This document shows, one piece after another, positions 53,300-64,000 of a DNA stretch of 64,000 bases. The notes under the pieces were generated by a model, which ran no database searches, was not told the DNA's origin, and saw nothing but the letters and a program-made list of their open reading frames with translations. How positions within the stretch are numbered: position 1 is the first letter of the stretch; each line of letters begins with the position of its first letter. Origin of the DNA: Pachyseris speciosa. Taxonomy: Eukaryota > Cnidaria > Anthozoa > Scleractinia > Pachyseridae. A program made the translations under genes and the position numbers. Location: assembly GCA_016490735.1 (NCBI GenBank), contig JAEMWC010000552.1, positions 130,001 through 194,000 on the forward strand, read 5' to 3'.

Positions 53300-55925
53300 C
53301 ATTCCCTTCACATTGCCCGGCTCCGTAGCTCAATCAACAGAAAGAACAGAAAACGGAGTCCTATACGTAGAATATGCGAAACTCACGCAAGGTCAGTCCG
53401 TGATTGAATCAGGTTCAGACTCTCGGTCCACTCTAATTAAGGCTTACAACAAAGGTTTATTTCTTATACTACGAGTATCTATTCTACTTTTATGTGTCGT
53501 GAGAAGGCTTAATTATTTTCTCTGTTCCAACTAAATAACAGTAAAATCCAGCTAAATTCTTTGGAAAAACACATCGACTGCAGTATCAGTTGAAGAAGAA
53601 TCCTAACTGAAAAACTACCACTTCAGGCTACATAGAGTCACAAGCATAGTACTAACAGTTTAGAACTAAACCGCGGAATTTAGTAAAAAATATATTAGCA
53701 CAGGGTTCATATATTTACCGAATTATTAAAGAACGGTCTGAATCTATAAAAAATATGGTCACTTTGAAAAGGAAGTTAAATATGTCCATTAAAATTATTG
53801 AACGTGAACCATGGATGAGTCTGGCAAAGGAAGAAAGTTTATCTACTCATTATTGTAGGCTGCTTCTTCACCGTAAATTAAATCCTGTCGGGAGAAAACA
53901 ACGTCTGACTTCACTATTTACCCATGAAAACACTCAAAGAGTTTAGAGTAAAGTGAAGAGCAAGACGCACAAACCTGCAGAACGGTGTAAATGACTGAAG
54001 CGACCAAATAACGCAATTTTCAACTTCATACTCACAACTTAAAACTTCAAATTAGCTGTAGGCAAGTCAGTGTTGATTGATTATTTTAGGGATTGTCAAC
54101 TAACAGAGATGATAATTAAAAACACCACGCGAACTATTTCGTTACAAAAATCAGCATAACTCATCAGTTAAGGGTAATTTGGGAATTGATACACTGTAAA
54201 TGCCACCCTTAAGGGTACACCGATCACTGACACATCAATGACGTCAATGTAATATTCCACAGGAGTTTTCAATTGCCGCATGTTTTTAGCTGTTTTGTTT
54301 TATAATAAGAAAAAGCTGGTAGCTGTGACGTGAGTCCAGCGATTTCCCTTAGCACGCACCACAGAAGGACGGAGAAACAAAGCGTAGCACACACACCCCA
54401 TCCCACAGTCCCACAACACACCACCATGAATTTAAAACGACTAATATTTAATTGAATAGGAAAAAAAGTAAACACGGCAAAAATTAATACTACGAAGTAA
54501 ATAATTCTTATTCCTAAAACTAGTTAATATTACAAACTAAGTTGGGTGTATAAAACTAACCTTACTTAAATAATTACCTAATCCTTTACTTAACCTAAAC
54601 GATAATACTTTTTTTTTTGCTAATTACTTTACACTAATATTTACAGCCAACTAATGTTTACAGCCAACAGTTGGGTTCCTCTCAGTTCCTTTAACTTCCT
54701 GTGCATGTCTTGTCCAACAAACCGAAACACTCTCCCCACACGTGCTCCACCAGCTTTACTCCTGTTCTCCCAAATGATTCCTTCCCTGTTACCTTTTCGG
54801 CAGTCAATGTCGCTTTTACCTCCTTGCTGTTTCTTCCCTTTTGCAACTAGGTCTACAGTCAACGCGACTCGCCGTTTCTCTTAGTAAAACTTCTTCTTCT
54901 TTCTGTCCTCGGGCCCACGAACACCGCCTTTGACAAATGGGTTTTGTCCTTGAACCTTGGTCGGTGTCTGCTAATGTCTTTTAGCGAGGAAAACGTGTTT
55001 TGTGCCCTTAGGCCGTTCAACTCCCCTTCAAAATTCTTCTCTCTAAGTCACCTTCCTTTCCGTGACCAACTGTTCCACTTCAACCACCAACCACGTTTTT
55101 CAGTTTACATTTATATATGAATACTAATTAGTTGCACAATTAACACTAAACCTACAAACACCAACACTTCAGAAATACTAAAACCGAAAAACTGAAACAA
55201 AAAGCTAAAAAGCAAAAATAAATCATCACAGTAGCCTAAAGTAAAGTGCTATGAATATTCGAGCAAAAATGCTTTACTAAATCTATTGTTTGGTGTATAT
55301 GATTCATTCATCTTGTGTTTTGGTGAAACGCCACATTAAGTCGCAGATGTCACTTATTTGTCGGCTTGAAAACTTTGTCACAGACTGTCAGGTACTTCTT
55401 CTGAAAACTAAATTTTACCCAAGATTTCAATCCAAATTCTCTGATATGATCATAAAAAATGTGGGGAAGCTAAGCAACACAGACATTTAGCTCAGCCAAA
55501 AGAAGAGCCGAGCTATTGTTTGACAACCTTTAATTTTGAAATTTACCAACATCTCATCAATGTTTTACGACCTGTCCCCGTTTGTCACTTTGTTATTTTA
55601 AAATTGCATATGACACGATATTTTTTATTCCCGTTTTTGGAAGTTCAATATCCCTAAAAAACAAATCGAAATTTAAAAAAAGTGTCCGAAATGGCTAAAA
55701 CCCCGATTTTTCACTTTCGAAATACCCGCTTGTTCGCCTTCAAAAGTGTGCCGATTGTCGCGCGGCCAAAATATCACATGACATGTACTTGTGACGTCAC
55801 ATTGTTATGTTTGCTCGCAAGCAATATAGCTGAAAAGTGAGCGAAATCTTCAGGCGGGAGCGTTTCCGTCGCTCTCACCCCGAATAAGACAACTTGCAGG
55901 AACGGTAACTGTACAGAGGAAGTAT
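53300..55925. other. No gene recognised; one basic minus-strand frame
   Basis: Mostly AT-rich. A minus-strand frame at about 55030-54641 is Lys/Arg-rich (RVALTVDLVAKGKKQQGG, GRVFRFVGQDMHRKLKELRG) with two stops. It could be the end of a decayed gene or ORF1-type protein, but no family is recognised. Confidence 0.3.
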
Positions 55926-55929
55926 CGTA

Positions 55930-56145
55930 TCGGCGCGCAATTTTCTTCTGATCCGGCTGTAAGAGCGCAATGGGTTCGATTTGTTCAACGACATCAGGTT
56001 GATTTTGGCGAGCCTGTCTTATGCAATCTTGTGTTCCGCCTATCTTGGTTGCTTCACCAGTAACCCTTCCATTAATCTCGAGGGTTTGGAAGCCTTTAAG
56101 ATGAGAAGAAGTCCATTTCCAGGTTCAGTGCCAATGTGAGACTCA
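55930..56145 (+). pseudogene. THAP-domain remnant
   Basis: The frame KYRIGAQFSSDPAVRAQWVR, then FVQRHQVDFGEPVL, resembles the middle of a THAP zinc-finger domain ('P.DP..R..W...V.R'). After a frameshift and stop, PSINLEGLEAFKMRRSPFPG, SVPM follows, resembling the 'F....LK..AVPT' end of the domain. The first zinc ligands and the C..H pair are not intact. THAP domains occur in host DNA-binding proteins and in P-element-type transposases. Which it is cannot be told. Confidence 0.5.
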
Positions 56146-56351
56146 AGAAGACTCAGAATAAAGTGAATGGTAATGGTAATGGCATGAGGAGACGCAAGTG
56201 GGCCTAAACTGGAAGTACTTGATCTCCGAACTAATTAAAATTGCGGTTTACTCCTTAATTAAACTTCTGTCAACAAAGAGAGGTGAACACGGATCAAATA
56301 GGATTAATATGTCAGTATCAAATTTAGTCTTGACGATTGAGGTGCGTTCAG

Positions 56352-56620
56352 TCACGTAGTCATTTGAGAAAACCGAGCCACGTAGAAGTGTGTCGATGGC
56401 TCCGAGGAATATTTCTCGAGGAATATTCCCTCCGCTTTCCGGAGCATATTGTCCGAGTATTCAAGGCGAAGAGCTTTACAGACGATAGATGGAAAACCGT
56501 ATCGAGGAAAAGCTTCTTCAGAGGATGAAATCGTTGCCTCATCATTTGGATTAATTGCGGCATTCCTTTCTCCGTGCACGAGATTGGCAATTATATCAAG
56601 AGGAGATCTTTGAGCAGCTA
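56352..56620 (-). other. Unidentified open frame
   Basis: A minus-strand frame, AAQRSPLDIIANLVHGERNA, then EEAFPRYGFPSIVCKALRLE and SDNMLRKAEGIFLEKY, has protein-like composition and no repeats. No splice sites or family are clear. It could be an exon or a pseudogene. Confidence 0.25.
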
Positions 56621-56659
56621 AGATGCTTTTTAAACAGCCTTGTCATTAGCGTGCTTTGC

Positions 56660-57480
56660 GAAGCTCAAGCCGACGTATAAACGAGCACTCGCACGGCCGC
56701 GAGTAGTTCGAATCCTGTGATGAAGACTCAAACGAATCGCCGTTTGCAAATGTCAGGGTCATCATCGTTTGTTTCACAAGAAATGGATGAAGACATTGGC
56801 TGCTTATTACTAACCCTGCCACGTAGCTGCCCCAAAAAGGTAAGCTTAGAGAAATTCTCAATTTTTTTTTCTGCGAACCTTGCACTCGGAAACACTGATC
56901 AGCGGCTTTCCATTGCGAGTGGCGCGAAATAGTTCTTGTAGCACGAAAAATAAATCCCAAGGAACAGATTTCGCGACAGAGGAGTAAATACTCACTATCT
57001 GAGGACCAAAATACTACAACAGACCCCGTCAACGAAAGGTAATTCCCGTTCCCTTTACGAAATCCGCACAATGTCACTCGTAAATTATGCTCACATTTCC
57101 TGAAACAAGTTATTTTCTTGTCTTAGGCCTTATTGAGGGGGATAAGAGGGATTCCTAGAACAGGATAAAATTGTAGTTTGCTACTTATCAATGTTTATAA
57201 GAACAAGAGGGGGTAACTCGGACATATTAGGACATTTGACTTTTCAAAATAATTTTGGGTCAAAATCCCACACCAGGGCCTGAAATTTGGTAAAACTGGA
57301 TGAAATTTCCCCACCTTAGGCATTAATTATATCTCTTTATAAGTATCACAGTTCTCCACTCCCTCTCCTTTCCTACAGATCAACCGGGATACATGATGAT
57401 CTTGAATTTTTGTTGGAGGAGGAGCTGAGCAGTATTCAACTCTTTCCAATGTCACACATGGAAAGACAAAATACTTAGCA
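56660..57480 (+). other. Possible exon pair, unproven
   Basis: A good donor (AAAAAG|GTAAGC, about 56839) and a strong acceptor (CTCTCCTTTCCTACAG, ending about 57379) suggest a spliced transcript. The second piece reads STGIHDDLEFLLEEELSSIQ before a stop at about 57480, but the frames do not join cleanly with the first piece. Confidence 0.2.
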
Positions 57481-57878
57481 GCTTCTTGATTCTTTGGCTT
57501 TGTTGCCTACAAGATTAATTCCCTGCAGGAGGCTAACTGGGCACTGAGAAGTTATGGTCCAGAGTCCTTCAATGGGACCAACTGACAGTGCAAAAGAAGA
57601 CTGGACAACAAACAGAAATTGGAAAACACAATATCCATGTTAGCTCAATTTCAGGTATGTAAAATGGTTAAGACTAAACATTAAAAAAATACTCTGGGGA
57701 TGTTTCGTAACTGGAAATCAATGGCTTACATGTATTGTTGCTAGTTGGTGTCAATGCAGTCAGCAGCTCATTTATGACAAATGGCCATTTTTTTCCAGGT
57801 CCCACAAAAATGAATATCTTGGGAAATGTAGAAGATACTGTGGGGCATGCACTCCCCATTGAGAAGATGGCATTTTTT

Positions 57879-58034
57879 CCTGAGAAATTTATTTTGTATA
57901 TTTTTTGATTTTATGCTATTTGAGACTAGATCAACAGATTGGAAAAGATGTAAACAATTTGCATCTTTTCCAATCTGTTGATCTAGTCTCAAATAGCATA
58001 AAATAAGAAAAATATACAAAATAAATTGCTCAGG
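57879..58034. repeat. Long near-perfect palindrome (~72-bp arms)
   Basis: CCTGAG..AATTTATTTTGTATA...GACTAGATCAACAGATTGG pairs with its complement around a short TAAACAATTTG loop near 57950-57960. It ends exactly where the 98-bp minisatellite begins. Confidence 0.9.
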
Positions 58035-59448
58035 AATCACCAACATTACCAGTAACATCCAGATGTATTGTCAGAGTGTGCTGCTGTTGCCTTCAGCAAT
58101 TCTTGTTTTTATTTTAACTCTATCACCAAGTATCACCAAGGTTACCAGTGGCATTCAGATGTATTGTCGGAGTCATGTGTGCTGCTGTTGCCTTTAACAA
58201 TTCTTGTTTTCATTTTCATTATAACTGATCAACTATCACCAAGGTTACCAGTGGCATCCAGATGTTTCGTCGGAGTGTGCTACTGTTGCCTTTAACAATT
58301 CTTGTTTTCATTTTCATTTTAACTGTTCAACTATCACCAAGGTTACCAGTGGCATCCAGATGTTTTGTCGGAGTGTGCTACTGTTGCCTATAACAATTCT
58401 TGTTTTCATTTTCATTTTAACTGCTCAAGTATCACCAAGGTTACCAGTGGCATCCAGATGTTTCGTCGGAGTGTGCTACTGTTGCCTTTAACAATTCTTG
58501 TTTTCATTTTCATTTTAACTGCTCAAGTATCACCAAGGTTACCAGTGGCATCCAGATGTTTCGTCGGAGTGTGTTACTGTTGCCTTTAACAATTCTTGTT
58601 TTCATTTTCATTATAACTGTTCAACTATCACCAAGGTTACCAGTGGCATCCAGATGTTTCGTCGGAGTGTGTTACTGTTGCCTTTAACAATTCTTGCTTT
58701 CATTTTCATTATAACTGTTCAACTATCACCAAGGTTACCAGTGGCATCCAGATGTTTCGTCGGAGTGTGCTACTGTTGCCTATAACAATTCTTGTTTTCA
58801 TTTTCATTATAACTGTTCAACTATCACCAAGGTTACCAGTGGCATCCAGATGTTTCGTCGGAGTGTGTTACTGTTGCCTTTAACAATTCTTGTTTTCATT
58901 TTCATTATAACTGCTCAAGTATCACCAAGGTTACCAGTGGCATCCAGATGTTTCGTCGGAGTGTGCTACTGTTGCCTTTAACAATTCTTGTTTTCATTTT
59001 CATTTTAACTGCTCAAGTATCACCAAGGTTACCAGTGGCATCCAGATGTTTCGTCGGAGTGTGTTACTGTTGCCTTTAACAATTCTTGTTTTCATTTTCA
59101 TTATAACTGCTCAAGTATCACCAAGGTTACCAGTGGCATCCAGATGTTTCGTCGGAGTGTGTTACTGTTGCCTTTAACAATTCTTGTTTTCATTTTCATT
59201 TTAACTGATCAACTATCACCAGGGTTACCAGTGGCATCCAGATGTTTCGTCGGAGTGTGCTACTGTTGCCTTTAACAATACTTGTTTTCATTTTCATTTT
59301 AACTGGTGAAGTATCACCAAGGTTACCAGTGGCATCCAAATGTTTTGTCGAAGTGTGCTAGTATTGCCTTTAACAATTCTTGTTTTCATTTTCATTTTAA
59401 CTGTTCAAGTATCACCAGGGTTACCAGTGGCATCCACATGTTGTGACT
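58035..59448 (+). repeat. 98-bp minisatellite, ~14 copies
   Basis: Head-to-tail units of 98 bp containing CACCAAGGTTACCAGTGGC, GTTTCGTCGGAGTGTGCTAC and TTCATTTTCATTTTAACTG. Inner units are almost identical. The first two units and the last two units are more diverged, which fits homogenisation by unequal exchange. 98 is not a multiple of 3 and each frame is stopped after one or two units, so it is not protein-coding. Confidence 0.97.
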
Positions 59449-60024
59449 GCCAATGATAGATAGTAGTCAACTTACACGTACTTGCGTACTTAAAGTTCCC
59501 CAAAATTCGTGAGGTGGAACAGGCTTAAATTAGGCATTTGAGTTTGTGCCACAGGATACCCACTTCGTTTGGTGTAGTAATGAATCGAAAGACAAAATAA
59601 TGTTGTTTGAGCTATAGTAAATGTTTGTAATGAAAAAAAAATGTGATCAACAGATGAGAATGAAAAGGGTTAGTTTTAAAAGAAACTGTCAGGTGCTACG
59701 TCTTTTGGGGAGTGAAACACGAGAATATGGTTTGTCAACGGAATTGACCACCGTAAAGAGATTAAAAAAGCTGACGTTTCTAGTGTTTGCCCTTCCACAG
59801 ATCGCATCGAGGAATTGCGGGTTATGTATGGTTTGTGCACAGAATCTGGAGCTACGTGAAAAACGGAAATAAATAGAATGAAAAGCGTTCATTGATACGA
59901 TTTGAAAGATGAATTTTTGCTCTAGATTTTTCCCCCTTTCGGTGTTAACTTGATCCCGGGGAGGGGGTGGGGGTGGGGGTGTACTCCCAGAAAAGTTGGG
60001 TAGGGCGTGCAGTCCCCTTTCCGA

Positions 60025-60330
60025 AACACTTACCTTATTTCAGAACAAAAACAGCGGTTCTCCCTACCCTATTTCAGACCTGATCAAAAATTTGATACCC
60101 TGTTTCAGACTTATTTCATGTGCGTGATAAAAGATAATTAAGGACAAAAAAGAAGGGCTTTTGCAGATGGTCTTATCGCCTACTGTCGAAGAAGTAGCTT
60201 CTTCTAAAAAAGTATACCCAATCCAAGACGAATGGACAAACCATACCTTATTTCAGACCAAAATGTTCAAAATCGATAACCTATTTCAGACCAACACGGC
60301 TAAAAATCCATACCCTTTGGTGCCCCATAT
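60025..60330 (+). repeat. Interspersed short motif CCYTATTTCAGAC
   Basis: At least five copies of CC[CT]TRTTTCAGA[CA] at irregular spacing (about 60031, 60066, 60098, 60247, 60280). The rest of the region is AT-rich and shows no gene. Confidence 0.5.
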
Positions 60331-60536
60331 ACCTGATATAGCGCATATAAGGGAGTACCACCTCCCCCGACCTTTTTTTTCTTTTTCATTCGCTGATAAT
60401 TATTAAAAGCAAATTAATGGTACCCAGCTACGCCATTCTTTTTCTTTTTTTCTTTTTTTTTTTTTTTTTTTTTTTGTTTTGTTTTTGTTTTTTGTGAATG
60501 ATATATGAAATAAATCATACATGAACTGCGGAAATG

Positions 60537-60623
60537 AAATCAAATGAAGAATGATCCTCGCAGTTGTGAACGCAAATGATGCAATTGCGAAAAGAAGCCT
60601 GAAAAAATTCAGGACTTCAACGG

Positions 60624-60654
<31 letters not shown>

Positions 60655-60767
60655 ATGACCACGATGAAGTCGTTGACCCCGTTGAAGTCCTGAATTTTTT
60701 TCAGGCTTCTTTTCGCAGTTGCATAAATTGCGTTCACAACTGCGAGGATCATTCTTCATTTGATTTT
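60537..60767. repeat. Inverted repeat (~85-bp arms) with a tRNA-derived centre
   Basis: AAATCAAATGAAGAATGATC...TTCAGGACTTCAACGGGG and its diverged complement flank a centre with GGGTTTGAACCCGTGACCTC. In reverse complement this centre resembles the T arm and 3' end of a tRNA (GAGGTCACGGGTTCAAACCC). It is probably a foldback of a tRNA-related SINE. Confidence 0.7.
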
Positions 60768-60769
60768 TG

Positions 60770-61100
60770 TTTTATGTAGGTTATACGTTGAGCACCAATT
60801 CTTCAATCAATACAAAGACCCTAAACCTGAACTATACGGTCACTACCTTGACGACGGCATCGGTGCAGTGTTTTGAGGAACTCAATGAATTTATAACCTC
60901 CGTCAATTCCTCTCATCTGGCTCTGAAATATACCTTGGAAATTATAGAAGCTTCGCTGGTTCTTCTTGATATCAAAGTTTCTATCCGTGGCAATAACTTA
61001 TGTACCAGTGTGCTCTCCAAAGTCACAGATTCTCACAGTTATTTATTGTATTCATCTTCACATCCATCTCACGTCAAATAATGAAAGCCACTGCTCCCTG
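60770..61100 (+). pseudogene. Penelope-like element reverse transcriptase fragment
   Basis: In one frame HQFFNQYKDPKPELYGHYLD, DGIGAV gives the catalytic YLDD box (60844-60855). A shift then leads to CFEELNEFITSVNSSHLALK, LDIKVSIRGNNLCTSVLSK and DSHSYLLYSSSHPSHVK. This is the end of a Penelope-type RT of another subfamily than 31486-32602. The fragment is truncated at both ends. Confidence 0.8.
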
Positions 61101-61558
61101 TTACGGTCGTAGGAAAATCCACGGAAATTTAATCAAATCAACATAGCCGGCGTTGAGTAAATTTTTCACAGACAAAGGAAAACGTGCTATAATTGTAAAC
61201 GCTCACAAAATAAAAAAATTAGAGTTATAACTGAACATACATTACTTGAGTGAACTCGCCTACCAGTAAGCGAACGAGTGGTAGAGGCGTAGGCGAGTTT
61301 ACCGGTATTCCTAATTCGGCCGGGTTTTCTTAATAAAAAAAAAAAAACGAATGCGTGATTTGGACTTCTGCATTATTGTTTGTTGTCTCGTCACTTTCTC
61401 ACTCTCCCCGCCGCATAGAAAGTGATCCTAATTTTCTCACGGCTCAATCACAGTGTTTCCGGTGACAAAAATTAGTTTTGACAGCCGCACTTGCGAATTT
61501 TCACGCCTTCTACTTTACACGGGCTGACTCACTGACAGATTGAAAGTCAAATATGTAA

Positions 61559-61587
61559 GGAATGCGGGGTCCACAACCCCGCATTCC
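61559..61587. repeat. Short GC-rich hairpin
   Basis: GGAATGCGGGG and CCCCGCATTCC around TCCACAA form an 11-bp stem. No T-run follows, and its role is unknown. Confidence 0.6.
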
Positions 61588-61839
61588 TTTGTAATACTTC
61601 CAGATAGACTCCGCTGCGTCTCGTCATGTTTATATACCGCACATATCACATAGTTTCATGGCGGTTTACAATTCTTCTCTAGGGTCAGATTGGACGTCAG
61701 CCTGTAAAGGCACCTCTGGAAGCCGCTATCACTGAGTCTATATTTGATCTCACCCACCCACCCAACCCACACATGAATGTCAAGACAGATGAAAGGTAGA
61801 CCACCACACCGGGAACTACGTCCCCTACTCTTTTGGAAC

Positions 61840-61949
61840 AGTGTGTGGGCACTTTAACGTCCCACAGATTATTAGGAACAAGTGTTGTGAGACGGGACCT
61901 GCGGTTTATCGTCCTTATCCGAGAAGACTAGAAAGTTTAACCGTTTGCA

Positions 61950-61981
<32 letters not shown>

Positions 61982-62078
61982 ATTATTTAAAGACCCTGAG
62001 TGTTGGTCCGGCCGGGGTTTGAACCCGCAACCTCCCGCACAATAGTCCGGTGCTTTACCAATGAGCTAACCGGGCGGC
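61840..62078 (-). repeat. tRNA-derived SINE
   Basis: The minus strand opens CCGCCCGGTTAGCTCATTGG (A-box region), then GGTTGCGGGTTCAAACCCCG (B box), then a body of about 165 bp with GATAAGGACGATAAACCG and AATCTGTGGGACGTTAAAG. The tail is not clearly defined. Confidence 0.7.
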
Positions 62079-62949
62079 GGTCATCATTGAAATCACTTGA
62101 ATCTCAAGACATTTTCTCTTTTCAATTAACTCTGCGTTTGTATTTTTCACTTGTGGCCAAGGAACTTCGAGGTAAAACATAACACGGTGACATCACAAGC
62201 TCCGCTCGACTGTGGTTGACAAGATCCCAGTCCCCGGGACAATTTCATGCCAAAGAAGCGGGTAATTCGAAAGCGAAAAATCGGGATTTCAACCATTTCC
62301 AACACTTTTTAACGCCCGATTTGTTTTTTTGAAGGATATTGAACTTCCAGAAACGGTAATAAAAAAATTCGTGCCATATACACTTTAATCATGCTTTTCG
62401 GGGATCCGTTGGAATAAAAATGATAGCAATGACAGAGGATTCTGAAACGTCAGCCGTTTCTTCTCGTTTAAACCCCTACGCCTACAGGAGCTTCGCGCTG
62501 TTCAATCTTGAGACGAAAGCCGTAGGTACTTTAACATCCCATAAAGGTGGGAATCAGGATGCGAGGATCACTAGTTTAAATCATCCGAAGACGCGGATGG
62601 CTTGTTTAGAGTTTTTTGTCTTGGGCCATTTAGCTTCAATAAAAACCAAACGCAAACTGCGGTGATAAACATTTGCATAAAATGCATTTCTTTTAAAAAC
62701 TTGAAGTTTCGTATGCTACAACATACATCTTCAGAAGTGATCGTTGTTTCGTAAACAAATGAATTAAAAATGAATTAAATTTAAATGTACATAGCAAAAG
62801 ACTGGAAACTAATAAATATAGAATAACAAACGTCTCACTGTGTAGTGAGAAAATAATAAAACTAATAAACATAAAGTTTCTGACCGCTGAACTTCGAAAT
62901 CTTAGCGACTGACTTATATCCAATAAATTAACTCTTAATATCAAAAAAT

Positions 62950-64000
62950 CTAACTTTGTATTATTTCACCCAAACCAGAAGAAGCGTTCTTATTACCCCA
63001 ATATCAGCATATCATACACACTACATACATACATATATTAATTAAAACAACACTGTTTTACAAGATTGCCGTGTGGGAGCCCAACTGCCAATTGTTGTAA
63101 ATATTGTCAAGTTCCCTTAAAAAATATCCAAGAGAGTCTGATTTTCTTAAATTTACGGGTAGGCTATTCCATAGTGGCGCCCCTTTGTAGCCCAAGCCGG
63201 GGGCACGCTTACAATAGTTCGTGCGTGGCTTGGGCAGGTTTAGTTTAATCTGAGAATCTCTTAAGTTATACGGTATACTATGGATGCTAAATAAATCCTG
63301 CAGGTACGCTGGGGAAAGCGCTTTAGTTATTTGAAACATTAACATCGCCTTAAGCTTTTTCCTTCGTGTGGAGAGATTGTCCTAGTTGAGCCTATTGGTG
63401 GAGACTGGCACTAGTGTCATAACTGGACATGGTAATGACCCTGGCAGCCCTATTTTGGAGTTTCTGGAGTTTGTCGCTCAAGGTAACGCTGAATTCATCC
63501 CAGACAGGGCTGCAATAGTCAAAGTGGGGTAAAATCAACGCTTGGTAGATTTGAAGAGCGGTACTTTCGGAGCTGAATGGTCTTATTCGTTTAAGGGCGC
63601 CTATGGCTGAGGATATCTTCTTAATAATTTCTTCTATATGTTTTGTCCATGAAAGGTGTTCGTCAATAAACAAGCCCAGCGATTTAGCTTCTTCGACTTT
63701 TTTTGATCGATTTCCCGTCGATCTCAATATCGGTCTGATTATTCGATAGAGCATGCATTCGTTGATTTGACCCAGTTACTGTACCATGAATTCAGTTTTA
63801 GCGATATTAAGGCTTAGCCTATTGGTTATAAGCCAGCGCTGAAGATTTCTTAGTTCTAAGTTTACAGCATTCTCAAGATCAGTTATTGTACTGGCAGCGA
63901 AAGTTACATTAGTATCATCGGCGAAAATTCTCGGAGAGGCCAGGCTGAAGTGAGGCAATTGGGAAGATAATTAATGTAGACTAAGAATAGAAGTGGACCA
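62950..64000 (-). mobile_element. LINE (CR1/Jockey-like), 3' part, cut by the window end
   Basis: Minus-strand frames in order: RIFADDTNVTFAASTITDLE (63958-63776, catalytic FADD), LITNRLSLNIAKTEFMV, then 63754-63392 with VEEAKSLGLFIDEHLSW, LILPHFDYCSPVWDEF and KLQKLQNRAARVITMSSYD, then 63345-63058 with SIPYNLRDSQIKLNLPKPRT and KGAPLWNSLPVNLRKSDSL. These are ordered RT blocks through the C-terminus, with frameshifts between. The 5' half lies beyond the window. Confidence 0.85.

Noticed and set aside
53313..53345. GGCTCCGTAGCTCAATC as the 5' half of a tRNA.
   Set aside because: No anticodon arm or T arm follows.
58068..59400. Hydrophobic frames (LLLPLTILVFIFIL) in the 98-bp array as membrane peptides.
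   Set aside because: The unit length is not a multiple of three, and every frame stops within one or two units.
1..64000. CRISPR arrays, operons, bacterial promoters or terminators.
   Set aside because: The window is eukaryotic. The tandem arrays have no spacer structure, and no prokaryotic gene layout exists.

Overview
The window looks like nuclear DNA of an anthozoan cnidarian, most likely a stony coral. Reasons: it is AT-rich with very short ORFs, it has spliced exons with GT/AG borders, and it is packed with decayed metazoan transposons (Gypsy, CR1/L2-like, RTE-like and Tx1-like LINEs, Penelope-like elements, MULE/Ginger/hAT-like TIR elements, tRNA-derived SINEs). The species is not recognised and the anthozoan call is inference from repeat style. 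There are no operons, CRISPR arrays or bacterial features.

Layout. 1-9.8 kb: a decayed Gypsy pol (RT/RNase H, then integrase) is split by a 6,369-bp Mutator-like TIR element (2827-9195) with a perfect 9-bp target duplication. That element carries a RecQ-like helicase fragment and a 439-bp hAT-like insertion. 10-11.1 kb: a truncated LINE. 12.19-13.46 kb: a second TIR element with a perfect 9-bp duplication, again with a RecQ-like fragment near its left end. 13.9-25.5 kb, minus strand: the only convincing host gene, seen as four (mostly) phase 1-1 exons of a Gly-rich, probably extracellular protein. Its largest visible gap (14.9-25.1 kb) is filled by a ~6.5-kb Ginger-like element with an integrase-OTU gene and a collapsed LTR element. 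27.3-33.1 kb: a minus-strand LINE interrupted by a 446-bp hAT-like element and by a 2,386-bp TIR element that contains Penelope and LINE fragments. 33.5-39.9 kb: a ~3-kb tandem segmental duplication. 41.3-45 kb: an L1/Tx1-like RT fragment, two 20-bp minisatellites and a SINE. 45.27-51.96 kb: a tandem array of ~254-bp units, each built around a hammerhead ribozyme, interrupted by a ~6-kb Tx1-like LINE whose ORF1 holds another ribozyme unit. 52-64 kb: hairpin elements, a THAP-domain remnant, a 98-bp minisatellite, a Penelope RT fragment, a tRNA-derived SINE and another LINE.

The most interesting system is the hammerhead-ribozyme (retrozyme-like) repeat at 45.3-52 kb. One copy (50457-50537) has an intact catalytic core, fully paired stems I and II and a self-complementary stem III. 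Second are the Mutator-like elements that repeatedly carry a RecQ-like helicase segment close to one terminus, and the Ginger-like element with an integrase-OTU fusion. Almost every coding region here is broken. The only intact coding pieces I would defend are the host exons and parts of the Tx1-like LINE.
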